The position numbers and the translations under genes are program-made. Below, one piece after another: positions 23,987 through 32,657 of a DNA stretch of 64,000 nt. The stretch spans positions 3,472,001-3,536,000 of the forward strand of contig CBDCCY010000004.1 in NCBI GenBank assembly GCA_965215155.1, in the 5' to 3' direction. This DNA comes from JAGWAJ01 sp965215155. Lineage in GTDB: Bacteria; Acidobacteriota; Vicinamibacteria; Vicinamibacterales; UBA8438. Each line of letters starts with the position of its first letter. Positions within the stretch are counted from its first letter, which is position 1. The notes under the pieces are model-generated. The model saw nothing but the letters and a program-made list of their open reading frames with translations. It was not told the origin of the DNA and searched no databases.

Positions 23987-24859
23987 ATGACGAACCAGTT
24001 CGACCCGAGGGAGTTGATGCGGATGGTCGACGAGGCCCGTCGGGCGCAGGAACAGTTCAACCCGACGGAGCTGAGGCGATTGGCCGATGAGGCCCGTCTG
24101 GCGCAGGAGCAGTTCGACCCGACGGAGCTGATGCGGTTGACCGACGAGGCCCGTTGGGCGCGGGAACAGTTCGACCCGACGGAGCTGATGCGGTTGACCG
24201 ACGAGGCCCGTTGGGCGCGGGAACAGTTCGACCCGACGGAGCTGATGCGGCTGGCCGACGAGGCCCGCCGTGCGGTGAACCAGTTCGACCCGACGGAGCT
24301 GACACGGCTGGTCGAAGGGACCCGCCGTGTGCTGGAACAGTTCGACCCGACGGGACTGACGCAGCTGGTCGATGAAGCTCGTCGGGCGCTGGAACAGTTC
24401 GACCCGACGGAGCTGACGCAGCTGGCCAATGAGGCTCGTCGGGCGCTGGAACAGTTCGACCCGACGGAACTGCCGCAGCTGGTCGACGAGGCCCGCCGCG
24501 CGATGGTGGAGGAAACCGGGGCTCGCAGCGCGGAGGCCACGACACACGACACGAAGGAGCGGACGAAAACGAGCCTGAAGCTCTGGTTGTCCAAGCTGTC
24601 GATAGTTGGCCGATACCTCACAGAGTCTTACAAGTACTGGCGCCTGGTAGAGCAGTTGCTGCGGTGGATGGACTTGCCCGTCCCGGAATTCTCGACGAGC
24701 GAGGAGATCGAGCCGGCGACTCCGGAGGATCCGGAGATCGAGCCGGCGGGTGGCTCCAGAGGAGGATCCAGAGAAGGAGATCGAGAACCGGCGGCGGCGA
24801 CTCCAGAGGAGGATCCGGAGGAGGGGACCCCCGAGTGCGAGGAGCCCCATGAGGACTGA
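23987..24859 (+). CDS. Protein of nine tandem 19-residue repeats with acidic tail
   Basis: A 290-residue protein. Residues 3-173 consist of nine consecutive 19-residue units of consensus E-Q-F-D-P-T-E-L-x-x-L-x-D-E-A-R-R-A-x (57-bp DNA units, 23993-24505). Units 3 and 4 are identical, which suggests recent duplication. Each unit predicts a short amphipathic helix introduced by a DP turn. A more hydrophobic segment follows (LKLWLSKLSIVGRYLTESYK, QLLRWMDLPVP), then an acidic tail with a second short repeat (EIEPATPEDPEIEPA). ATG 23987 follows aaagg. No family recognised. The repeats could form a solenoid or a binding scaffold. Confidence 0.7.
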   Translation: MTNQFDPRELMRMVDEARRAQEQFNPTELRRLADEARLAQEQFDPTELMRLTDEARWAREQFDPTELMRLTDEARWAREQFDPTELMRLADEARRAVNQFDPTELTRLVEGTRRVLEQFDPTGLTQLVDEARRALEQFDPTELTQLANEARRALEQFDPTELPQLVDEARRAMVEETGARSAEATTHDTKERTKTSLKLWLSKLSIVGRYLTESYKYWRLVEQLLRWMDLPVPEFSTSEEIEPATPEDPEIEPAGGSRGGSREGDREPAAATPEEDPEEGTPECEEPHED

Positions 24860-25284
24860 AGCCCGAGCCGAGACTTGGAATGTCGTCGCCGCGAGCGGTG
24901 TGGTGTCGGCTCGAATCGACCCTGCTCTAGCCCCGCCCCTTTTCGCACACGGGGCGACGAGGAGTATACTGACCACGGTCTGGATCCGTTCGCGGTGAGT
25001 TCGCGGCCGTTGCGATTGGTCCTCTGGATTCCCGCGCGGAAAGTGGTAACGGACGGGGGAATCACGGCCAGCAGGTGAGCTGCAAGTCGCATTATATGAA
25101 TGACTTACAGCAGCTAGGCAACTCGCGCTGCCGCAGCCGCCGACCACCGCCGGGCGATGAAGGGGTGACGCTGGTGACGCGTGACGCCGCAGACGGGCGG
25201 GAGTCCCCCCGGCGCCCCGCGGTTCGGGGGTCACGAACAGCGCCTGGTGGGCGCAAAGCACTACGAACGACAGAAAGAAGGCTC
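24860..25284. other. Intergenic stretch without a recognisable gene
   Basis: No frame here has a good start and a protein-like composition. The region ends at the microsatellite that runs into the next start codon. Confidence 0.5.
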
Positions 25285-25393
25285 GGTGACGCCGGTGACG
25301 CCGGTGACGCCGGTGACGCCGGTGACGCCGTGACGCCGTGACGCCGTGACGCCGTAACGCCGTGACGCCGTAACGCCGTAACGCCGTAACGCC
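25285..25393 (+). repeat. Microsatellite: 5 x 9 bp plus 8 x 8 bp, ending at a start codon
   Basis: Five copies of ggtgacgcc (25285-25329) are followed by eight copies of gtgacgcc or gtaacgcc (25330-25393). The next 8 bases, gtggcacc, are a degenerate unit whose GTG is the candidate start of the downstream gene. Copy number changes by 8 or 9 bp would alter the spacing between any upstream promoter or binding site and the gene. Confidence 0.85.
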
Positions 25394-26176
25394 GTGGCAC
25401 CGTCGATGGAGCTGGAGTACGTCCCGCTGCTGCGCACGCAGCGCGAGCTGTACGACCTGCCGCGCGGCAGGGAGCGATTCCGCGCGTACCTGCGGACCAT
25501 GGTGGATGCCCGTACCGGCGACCTGGAGCTGCCGCTCGTGGCCATGAACCCGATGGGCAAGGACCACGTCCCGGCCCTGCTCGACCGGCTGCTGGCCGCC
25601 CGCGCCGACGGTGCCGGCGCGGTGGCCATGATCCGCGCGGCGGAACGACCCTCCCTGGGTAGCGTACGCGGCCGCTACCGGGTCGCGCTGGTGGTTGCCG
25701 ACGACGCGCACGGGGGTTGGACGAACCGCTACCAGAGCGAGTTCGACCATCGTTTCGGGAGCGTGGCGCTCTACAAGCGCCGCTGGATCACCGGCATCCT
25801 GTGGACCAGCGAGGAGCCGTCCGCGGAGGCGGCGGGGCGCGAGGTGGCGGCCGCGATCCATCGCTTCGCGCACGTCCACCGCTACGGTCCGGCGACGACC
25901 CTGAAGGCGATGCTGGCGCAGGAGGGCGAAGCGATGGCCGCGGCCGGCTGCCGCGAGCCGTCGCTGGACGCCGACGACCTCGCCTACACCCGCGAGATGA
26001 TGGCGTCCTACCTTGGAGCCGGCGACCGTCCGACGGCGATCGCCTGCCTGTACGGCGACGAGGCGGCGCGCGAGCTTGGCTACCGTCCGCTCGGCTTCAG
26101 CCCGCGGGCGGGTCTGGCCCTGGCCCTCGACGCGGCTCGACAGCGCCCGGCCGGGCAGCCCGCCCCGGCGCAGTGA
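25394..26176 (+). CDS. Conserved-looking cytoplasmic protein of unknown function
   Basis: A 260-residue protein (or 256 from ATG 25406, MELEYVPLL). Notable segments are LRTQRELYDLPRGRERFRAYLRTM near the N-terminus, LPLVAMNPMGKDHVPALLDRLL, and a central ALVVADDAHGGWTNRYQSEFDHRF. There is no signal peptide or membrane helix, and I do not recognise the family. The GTG start sits in the last degenerate unit of the microsatellite, while the ATG 12 bases later is an equally good choice. The 3' end overlaps the opposing LolA-like gene by 80 bases, so the two are convergent. Confidence 0.6.
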   Translation: MAPSMELEYVPLLRTQRELYDLPRGRERFRAYLRTMVDARTGDLELPLVAMNPMGKDHVPALLDRLLAARADGAGAVAMIRAAERPSLGSVRGRYRVALVVADDAHGGWTNRYQSEFDHRFGSVALYKRRWITGILWTSEEPSAEAAGREVAAAIHRFAHVHRYGPATTLKAMLAQEGEAMAAAGCREPSLDADDLAYTREMMASYLGAGDRPTAIACLYGDEAARELGYRPLGFSPRAGLALALDAARQRPAGQPAPAQ

Positions 26177-27023
26177 GGCCTCGTCGCCCCTTCGCCTGCT
26201 GGTCCGTCTCGGGGATGAGCGAGTACTCGTCCCACTCGCGGACGATCCGGCGCCGGAGGTTCCAGAAGACGATGCGCAGGTCCAGGCGGATGTCGATCCG
26301 CTTCGGCACCCAGGAGCCTTCGTCCGTGCGCATGAACTGCAGGCGGCCGACCGTGTTGCGCAGCACGCCGGCGATGCCGCCCCAGAAGCGCACCGGCTCG
26401 TCCATCTCGAACTCCACCCGGTTGAGCCCGAAGTCCTCCTTCACGATCCAGAGGCGGCCGGTCGACTTGTTGAGCGCGGTGTCGATGCGTCGGTTGACGG
26501 GCAGGTCGCCGGGACGCGGCACGAGCTGGATGATCCAGCAGTCGTAGCCCTCGCGCTCCTCCTCGCCGACGATGGAGGACTGGTAGCGCGAGATGAAGTC
26601 GTCGTTGAGCTCGACGCGGTTCTCGTCCTCCGGGCGGGGATCGACGCCCCGGGCGCGACGCTCGCGCACCTCCTCGACGAAGTCCCGCCGCCGCTCGCGC
26701 TCCTCCCGCGCGTCGCCGGCGTCGAGCGGCTCGCCCTCCCGCGCCACGAGCTCCTCGTAGATCACGCCCTCGAGCGGGTACTGCTCGTAGGTCGCGCGCT
26801 CCGTCCCCTCCACCTCCCCATCGCCGTTCAGTCGCTCCGTGAGCGCCTCGAACGTCGCCCGGTAGCGGGCGCCCGCCTGTCGCTGCTCGTCCGCGCGCGC
26901 GACGGCCCGGTCGACGATCTCCTGCGCCGTCCACTCCTGGCCGGCCGCCGGCGCGGCCACGCCCGCGGTCGCCACCAGGACGCCGACCGCGGCGGCCGCA
27001 CCCCGAATGCCGTCAACTCGCAT
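26097..27023 (-). CDS. LolA-like outer-membrane lipoprotein-sorting family protein
   Basis: A 308-residue exported protein with a signal peptide (residues 1-27, ending PAAGQ). The body is beta-rich and carries the pattern of this family: NRVELNDDFISRYQSSIVGEE, YDCWIIQLVPR, LNKSTGRLWIVKEDFGLNRVEFEM, and FWGGIAGVLRNTVGRLQFMR. Such proteins bind lipid or lipoprotein in the periplasm. ATG 27023 has ggagg at 9-base spacing; an ATG 9 bases earlier abuts that site directly. It is the last gene of the leftward lipid operon. The C-terminal tail overlaps the convergent gene. Confidence 0.65.
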   Translation of the reverse strand: MRVDGIRGAAAAVGVLVATAGVAAPAAGQEWTAQEIVDRAVARADEQRQAGARYRATFEALTERLNGDGEVEGTERATYEQYPLEGVIYEELVAREGEPLDAGDAREERERRRDFVEEVRERRARGVDPRPEDENRVELNDDFISRYQSSIVGEEEREGYDCWIIQLVPRPGDLPVNRRIDTALNKSTGRLWIVKEDFGLNRVEFEMDEPVRFWGGIAGVLRNTVGRLQFMRTDEGSWVPKRIDIRLDLRIVFWNLRRRIVREWDEYSLIPETDQQAKGRRGLTAPGRAARPGAVEPRRGPGPDPPAG

Positions 27024-27028
27024 GATGC

Positions 27029-28054
27029 TCATCCTCCGGAATCGCTGCCGTGGGAACCGCCCCGGCCGGAACCGCCGCCGGCAGCGGAGCCGCCTCCACG
27101 AGCGCCGCTGCCCGAACCGCCGCCGGTATCGGGAGCTGCCTGCACGGGCGCCGCCGCCTGCACGGGCGCCCGCCACCGCCTCCACGGGGGGGCGCCGCCT
27201 CCACCACGGGCGCCACCGCCTCCACGGGGCGCCGCGGCCGCCTCCACGGGCGCCGGCGCCGGGTCGTCCACGCTCACGCGCACGGCGGGCCCGCCGGCGC
27301 GGCGCGGAGGCCGCGGGTGGACGGGGATCCCCTTCCACCACAGGCGCAGCGCCTCGCTGTGAATGGTCGCCATCGTCTTCACCGCGGCCAGCGGATGCGT
27401 CGCCAGCATACGGGTAACCGACCGGGCCGTCAGCGGGATCCGGCGGCCCCGGAATTGTGCGTCGAGCGTCGGACGGCCGCGCTCGTACTGCAGGATGCCG
27501 ATGCTCAGCCTCGGGCCGACCGGCGCGAAGTGGAAGTCGTAGTGTCCCTCCCCCGCGAGGAACGGCGACACGTACATCGCCTTGGAGGCCCGGTAGCGGG
27601 CGGCCTGCCGCGACGCATCCGACGCGGTGTCGAGCCGGTTCCGCAGCACGTACAGGTGCCGCTCCCCGAAGGTGTTGTTCACCTCGGCGACGACCGCGCG
27701 GAGCGGCCCGCCGAGGCCGTCGTGGCAGTAGAAGACGCTGATCGGGTTGAACACGCAGCCCAGGATGCGGCACTGCGTCAGCAGGTAGATCTTCGGGGCG
27801 GCGAGGGGTACGCCGGCACGGCGGAGCACCTGCGTCACCCGCGAGCGGGTGTCCGCGGCACGCCCGCTCAAGTGGTCGCGATCGTGGAAGGCGACCGCGT
27901 TGAAGCGGTTGACCGAGAAGAGCCGCACCGTGCGGTCGATCTCCGGCAACTCGTCCAGGTCGAGATAGAAGAGGAAGACGCGGTAGCGGAAGGCATGCAC
28001 GCGGGGGCGGCGGCGCCGGTGCCGAACGTACCCGCAGTAGATGCACGAGGTCAT
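27029..28054 (-). CDS. DUF1365 family protein with Gly-rich tail
   Basis: A 341-residue DUF1365 protein; the family accompanies cyclopropane fatty acid synthases and FAD oxidoreductases in lipid-modification operons, though its reaction is not settled. The N-terminus has SCIYCGYVRHRRRRPRVHAFRYRVFLFYLDLDELPE. The family core includes FNPISVFYCHDG and EVNNTFGERHLYVL, then SPFLAGEGHYDFHF. The domain ends near residue 245, and the last 95 residues are low-complexity Gly/Ala/Pro (PRGGGGARGGGGAPPW), much longer than usual. The start overlaps the stop of the FAD gene by 4 bases. Confidence 0.85.
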   Translation of the reverse strand: MTSCIYCGYVRHRRRRPRVHAFRYRVFLFYLDLDELPEIDRTVRLFSVNRFNAVAFHDRDHLSGRAADTRSRVTQVLRRAGVPLAAPKIYLLTQCRILGCVFNPISVFYCHDGLGGPLRAVVAEVNNTFGERHLYVLRNRLDTASDASRQAARYRASKAMYVSPFLAGEGHYDFHFAPVGPRLSIGILQYERGRPTLDAQFRGRRIPLTARSVTRMLATHPLAAVKTMATIHSEALRLWWKGIPVHPRPPRRAGGPAVRVSVDDPAPAPVEAAAAPRGGGGARGGGGAPPWRRWRAPVQAAAPVQAAPDTGGGSGSGARGGGSAAGGGSGRGGSHGSDSGG

Positions 28055-29334
28055 GCCGCCTCGCGCGCCTCACGGACCGTGCGGGCCGCCTCGAGCCCTG
28101 CCCGGACCCCGTCTTCGTGGAAGCCGTTGCCGAGCCAGGCGCCGCAGTAGGCGGTGCGCCGGCAACCGTTGATGGCGGCCAGCACGCGCCGGCCGGCCAG
28201 GCCCTCCGGCGCGTAGACCGGGTGGGAGTAGGACAGCCGCGCGATGACCGCCGACGGATCGATGGACGCGGCGCCGTCCGGCGCGTTCAGCGTGACGCAG
28301 TAGGCCGTGTCGGTGTCGAGCCGCTGCAGCCGGTTGAGCGAATAGGTGATCCCGACCGGCGAGGAGCCGTTCCGGCAGTCGGCGGTGCGGTAGTTCCAGG
28401 CGGCGCGGGCGGACGCGGCGCGGGGGAGTTGGCGCGCGTCGGTGTGCAGCACCGCGGTGTTGCGCCGGTAGGGAAGGGTGCCCAGGGCGCGGCGCTCCGT
28501 CTCGTCGGCATCGTCGAGCATCGCCAGCGCCTGGTCGGTGTGCGTGGCCAGCACGATGCGGTCGAACAATTCCGCGCCGGCGGCGTCCGTCCGCACGGTG
28601 ACGCCGTCGGCGTGCCTCCTCACCGCGCGGACCGTGCTTCCGAGCCGCACCCGGTCGGCGAACGGCCGCGCGAGGGCCTCGACGTAGCGCCGGCTGCCGC
28701 CGACCACCGTCCGCCACGGCGGGTGGCCGGCGACCTGCAGCAGCCCGTGGTTGTGGAAGAAGTCGACCAGGAAGCGAAGGGGCAGCCGTCCGACGTCCGC
28801 CGCCGCCGCCGACCAGATCGCGGCCGCCATGGGCAGGAGATAGTGGCGGAACAGGCCGTCGCCGAACAGGCGCGCGCGCCGCAGGTCGGTGACCGACATC
28901 GCACCGAGCCGCAGGCGTCTTTCCCGAGCCCAGCGGTTGAAGCGGACGATGTCGACGGCCATGCGATGGAAGGCGGGCGACAGCACCTGCCGCGGCCGGG
29001 CGAACAGCCCGCGCATCCCCCGGCTGCTGTACTCCACGCCGCAGCGCGCGCAGCGGACACCGAACGACATGTCGGCCGTCTGGCTCGCCACCCCGAGGCG
29101 TTCGAGCAGCCGGCAGAACAGCGGGTAGTTCCGCTCGTTGAACACGAGGAACCCGGTATCGAGTGCGAGCGTGCGCCCCGTCCTCCGGTCGTCGACCAGG
29201 TGCGTGCGGGCGTGGCCGCCGAGGTAGTCGTTCCGCTCGAAGACGGTCACCTCGTGCTCCCCGTGCAGTTCGCTTGCGGCCACGAGGCCGGCGACGCCGC
29301 CACCCACGACCGCGACTCGCATCTCCTCCAGCAT
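28051..29334 (-). CDS. FAD-dependent amine oxidase-type oxidoreductase (COG2907-like)
   Basis: A 427-residue flavoprotein. The N-terminal Rossmann motif VAVVGGGVAGLVAASEL and ERNDYLGGHARTH bind FAD. DTGFLVFNERNYPLFCRLLERLG and SGVR-like segments are typical of the NAD/FAD-binding protein that pairs with DUF1365 and CFA synthase-like enzymes and acts on fatty acyl chains. The C-terminus has INGCRRTAYCGAWLGNGFHEDG, the flavin-closing motif. ATG 29334 follows aagg at 8 bases; ATG 29322 is an alternative. It is first in a leftward three-gene operon, divergent from the methyltransferase operon. Confidence 0.85.
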   Translation of the reverse strand: MLEEMRVAVVGGGVAGLVAASELHGEHEVTVFERNDYLGGHARTHLVDDRRTGRTLALDTGFLVFNERNYPLFCRLLERLGVASQTADMSFGVRCARCGVEYSSRGMRGLFARPRQVLSPAFHRMAVDIVRFNRWARERRLRLGAMSVTDLRRARLFGDGLFRHYLLPMAAAIWSAAAADVGRLPLRFLVDFFHNHGLLQVAGHPPWRTVVGGSRRYVEALARPFADRVRLGSTVRAVRRHADGVTVRTDAAGAELFDRIVLATHTDQALAMLDDADETERRALGTLPYRRNTAVLHTDARQLPRAASARAAWNYRTADCRNGSSPVGITYSLNRLQRLDTDTAYCVTLNAPDGAASIDPSAVIARLSYSHPVYAPEGLAGRRVLAAINGCRRTAYCGAWLGNGFHEDGVRAGLEAARTVREAREAA

Positions 29335-29500
29335 GGCCGATCCTTCGGACGCGGGTGGAGTTGCCTTGCGTGAAAGTCCAAGCGACGGGCCGTGACTGTC
29401 GCGAGAATCCAAGCCCCGCGCCGGGGCACCACCGGGGCGGGACGAGCCTCCGTAACATGGACAGTAGGCGCCCGTCACGCGAGGCGCGGCGCCGAACCGC

Positions 29501-30772
29501 ATGAACCACTCCGAGCCGCTCGCGGCAGTGCCGCCCGCGATGCCGACGCGTTTCCTCTCGCGCACGTGCCGGCGCCTCCTGGAGAAACGGCTGGGCGCCC
29601 TGCGGGAGGGCGCGGTGGAAGTCGCGGACGGCGACCGGCGGCGCCGGTTCGGGAGGCCGGCCGATCCCGCGCTCGCGGCGCGGATCGAGATCCGGGACCG
29701 ACGCGCCTACCGGTCGATCGCACTCGGGGGCGCCATCGGTGCCGCGGAGGCGTATGCCAGGGGGTGGTGGACGGCGTCCGACCTGACCGCGCTCCTCCGT
29801 ATCGTGGCCCGCAACCCGGAAGCGGCGGCGGGCATCGACGGCTGGACGACGCGTGCCGCGACGGCCGTCCATCGCCTGCGGCACCGGCTGCGCCCGAACC
29901 GGCGCCGACGGAGCCGCCGCAACATCGCGGCCCACTACGACCTCGGGAACGCGTTCTTCGCGGCATTCCTCGATTCGACGCTGACATACTCCTGCGGCGT
30001 GTTCCGCGACGAGCGGAGCCCCCTGGAGGAGGCGTCGCGCCACAAGCTCGATCTCGTCTGCCGGAAGCTGCAGCTCGCCCGCGGCGACGAGCTCGTGGAG
30101 ATCGGCGGGGGTTGGGGCAGTCTGGCCCTGCATGCGGCAACGGTCTACGGTTGCCGCGTGACGACGACGACCATCTCCGAGGAGCAGCACGCCCACGTCC
30201 GGGCGCGGATTGCCGCGGCCGGCCTCGCGGATCGCGTGCGGGTCCTCAAGGTCGACTACCGCGATCTGCCGCGCGAGGCCGGCCGGCGCTTCGACAAGGT
30301 GGTTTCCGTCGAGATGATCGAGGCAGTGGGCGAGGCGTTCCTGGACGCCTACGTCGACGTCTGCGACCGGCTGACGCGGCCGGGCGGCCGCATGCTGCTG
30401 CAGGCCATCGTCATCGCGGACGAGCGCTACGAGTCGTACCGGCGGTCGGTCGACGTCATTCAGCGCTACATCTTCCCCGGCGGCTTCCTGCCGTCGCTGT
30501 CCGACCTGCGACGGCGTCTGCAGGCCCGAACCACGTTCACGGTCGCGGACGTCGACGACCTCACCGCCCACTATCCGCCGACGCTCCGCGCCTGGCGGTC
30601 GCGCCTCATCGAGCACTGGGAGGAGCTTACCGGGCTCGGGTATCGGGATTCGTTGCTGCGCCTCTGGGTCTACTATTTCTGCTACTCCGAGGCGGGCTTC
30701 CTGGAGCGGACGATCGGCAACGTGCAGTTGCTGCTGACGAAGGCGGACGGCGCGACGGGGCGTCCGGCATGA
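29501..30772 (+). CDS. Cyclopropane-fatty-acyl-phospholipid synthase family methyltransferase
   Basis: A 423-residue SAM-dependent enzyme that would add a methylene or methyl group to unsaturated phospholipid chains. The SAM-binding motif is EIGGGWGSLAL (IGGGWGS at 201-207). Family motifs AHYDLGN (144-150), YSCGVF (163-168), VSVEMIEAVGE and IQRYIFPGGFLPS are intact. Residues 1-90 form the N-terminal lipid-binding region. ATG 29501 is used; Met14 is possible. The stop overlaps the next start by 4 bases, so the pair is coupled. Confidence 0.9.
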   Translation: MNHSEPLAAVPPAMPTRFLSRTCRRLLEKRLGALREGAVEVADGDRRRRFGRPADPALAARIEIRDRRAYRSIALGGAIGAAEAYARGWWTASDLTALLRIVARNPEAAAGIDGWTTRAATAVHRLRHRLRPNRRRRSRRNIAAHYDLGNAFFAAFLDSTLTYSCGVFRDERSPLEEASRHKLDLVCRKLQLARGDELVEIGGGWGSLALHAATVYGCRVTTTTISEEQHAHVRARIAAAGLADRVRVLKVDYRDLPREAGRRFDKVVSVEMIEAVGEAFLDAYVDVCDRLTRPGGRMLLQAIVIADERYESYRRSVDVIQRYIFPGGFLPSLSDLRRRLQARTTFTVADVDDLTAHYPPTLRAWRSRLIEHWEELTGLGYRDSLLRLWVYYFCYSEAGFLERTIGNVQLLLTKADGATGRPA

Positions 30773-31806
30773 AGTTGGCCATCGGCGCCGCGGAGCGGGG
30801 CCGGCTGCCGGACTGGCTCGTGCGGCAGGGCATCCGGTGGCTGCTCCGCCGGCGACTGCGGGACGAGCGCCGGCGGGCGCGGGACGGCTTCGAGCCGGTC
30901 CTCCGCCGCACCCTCGCCGCGATGCGCGAGAGCCCCATCGCCCTCGCCGCCGGCGAGGCCAACGCGCAGCACTACGAGGTGCCGGCCGACTTCTTCCGGA
31001 TCGTGCTCGGCCCCCGCATGAAGTACAGCGCTTGCGCCTGGCCGGCCGGAGTCGCGACGCTCGCGGCGGCGGAGACGGCGGCGCTCGAGCGGACCTGCGC
31101 GCGGGCCGGGATCGCCGACGGCATGCGGATACTCGATCTTGGCTGCGGGTGGGGGTCGCTCGCGCTCTGGATCGCCCGCCGGCATCGGTCCGCGCAGGTG
31201 GTGGCGGTATCGAACGCGCCGGCCCAGCGCCGCTACATCGAGGCGCTGCGCGACGGCGAGGGGCTCGGGAACCTCGAGACCGTCACCGCCGACATGAACC
31301 GCTTCGATCCGCGGGGCCGGTTCGACCGGATCGTGTCGGTCGAGATGTTCGAGCACATGCGCAACTACGAGCGGTTGCTCGGGCGAGTCCGGTCCTGGCT
31401 GGAGCCGGACGGGAGGCTCTTCGTGCACCTGTTCGCGCATCGGCGATACTGCTACTTCTTCGAGGGCGACGGCGACGCCGACTGGATGGCCCGGCACTTC
31501 TTCACCGGGGGGATGATGCCCTCGTCCGACCTGCTGCTCCACTGCCTGGACGGTCTGGCCCTGGAACGACGCTGGTCGATCGGCGGCCGCCACTACGCGC
31601 GGACCCTGCGGGCTTGGCTGGCCCGGCTCGACGCGCGCCGTGCGGAGGTCGATGCAGTTCTCTCGCGCGGCCGCAGCCGCGCGGAGGGACGGTTGGCCGC
31701 GGCGCGGTGGCGCCTCTTCTTCCTCGCCTGCGCGGAGCTCTTCGGCTTCCGGGGGGGCGCCGAGTGGGGGGTCTCGCACTACCTCCTGCGCCCTGCGCAC
31801 GGATGA
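30769..31806 (+). CDS. Second CFA synthase-like SAM methyltransferase
   Basis: A 345-residue paralogue-type enzyme with SAM motif LDLGCGWGS (122-130), QHYEVPADFF and PRMKYSACAWPAG (the substrate-site counterpart of YSCGVF), and VSVEMFEHMRNYE. It is shorter than the upstream enzyme because the N-terminal lipid region is reduced. The ATGA overlap with the upstream stop and the ATGA overlap with the next gene show tight coupling. The C-terminal WGVSHYLLRP segment matches the family end. It may act on the same lipid pool with a different specificity. Confidence 0.88.
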   Translation: MKLAIGAAERGRLPDWLVRQGIRWLLRRRLRDERRRARDGFEPVLRRTLAAMRESPIALAAGEANAQHYEVPADFFRIVLGPRMKYSACAWPAGVATLAAAETAALERTCARAGIADGMRILDLGCGWGSLALWIARRHRSAQVVAVSNAPAQRRYIEALRDGEGLGNLETVTADMNRFDPRGRFDRIVSVEMFEHMRNYERLLGRVRSWLEPDGRLFVHLFAHRRYCYFFEGDGDADWMARHFFTGGMMPSSDLLLHCLDGLALERRWSIGGRHYARTLRAWLARLDARRAEVDAVLSRGRSRAEGRLAAARWRLFFLACAELFGFRGGAEWGVSHYLLRPAHG

Positions 31807-32582
31807 GCGTCGAAGCGGCTCTCGCGGCGCTCGGCTCGGTCCTGCTCTTCATGACCGGGATCTGGCTGGTGAGCGTCGTGCGGCGCGACGCCAGCATCGT
31901 CGACGTCGCCTGGGGGCTCGGTTTCCTGGTTGCGGCGTGGGCCTTCCGGGCGTCGGCGGAGGCAGCGACCTCCCGGCAGATCATCGTCCTGCTCCTGCTG
32001 CACGTCTGGGGGCTCCGCCTGGCGCTGTACCTGCTGCGCCGCAACTGGGGGAGTCCGGAGGATCGGCGCTACCGCCGCATGCGGGAGCGGGGGGGCGAGC
32101 GCTTCTGGTGGACCAGCCTCGTCAAGGTGTTCTGGCTGCAGGCGGTCCTGGCCTGGGTGGTCTCGGCGCCCGTGGGCGTCGCGCTGCTGGCCGAAGCGCC
32201 GGCCGCGCCAGGCGGGCTCGACGGACTGGGGATCGCGCTCGTCGCGGTCGGCCTGCTCTTCGAAGCCGGCGGCGACTGGCAGCTTGCGCGCTTCCGCCGC
32301 GATCCCGCCAATCGGGGGCGGGTGTGCGACCGGGGCTTCTGGCGCTACACGCGCCATCCCAACTACTTCGGCGATGCGGTCGTCTGGTGGGGTTTCTTCG
32401 CGTTCGCCGCGGCCACCCCGGGCGGCTGGTGGAGCGCCGTCGGCCCCCTCCTCATGACGGTGCTGCTGGTGCGGGTCTCCGGGGTCGCGATGCTGGAGCC
32501 CGATCTCCGGCGCTCGAAGCCGGGCTATCGCGCTTACGTCGCTCGAACCAGCCCGTTCTTCCCGTGGCCGCCACGCGGTTGA
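31803..32582 (+). CDS. DUF1295 / isoprenylcysteine-methyltransferase-like membrane protein
   Basis: A 259-residue polytopic protein of the steroid 5-alpha-reductase/DUF1295 family. About six hydrophobic segments are seen. The conserved C-terminal catalytic pattern is present: CDRGFWRYTRHPNYFGDAVVWWGFF followed by MLEPDLRRSKPGYRAYVARTSPFFPW. RHPNYFG is the cofactor-binding signature of the group. The substrate is probably a lipid or fatty acid intermediate, given the operon. It starts within the stop of the second methyltransferase. Confidence 0.88.
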   Translation: MSVEAALAALGSVLLFMTGIWLVSVVRRDASIVDVAWGLGFLVAAWAFRASAEAATSRQIIVLLLLHVWGLRLALYLLRRNWGSPEDRRYRRMRERGGERFWWTSLVKVFWLQAVLAWVVSAPVGVALLAEAPAAPGGLDGLGIALVAVGLLFEAGGDWQLARFRRDPANRGRVCDRGFWRYTRHPNYFGDAVVWWGFFAFAAATPGGWWSAVGPLLMTVLLVRVSGVAMLEPDLRRSKPGYRAYVARTSPFFPWPPRG

Positions 32583-32657
32583 GCGCGGGGCCTCGCGACC
32601 AACTCCGACTATTATGATTGGACACGCTTCCGGTGAGCCGCCGGGGAAGGAGAGGTC

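Noticed and set aside
25285..25393. Possible CRISPR array in the short tandem repeats
   Set aside because: Units are 8-9 bp and contiguous with no spacers.
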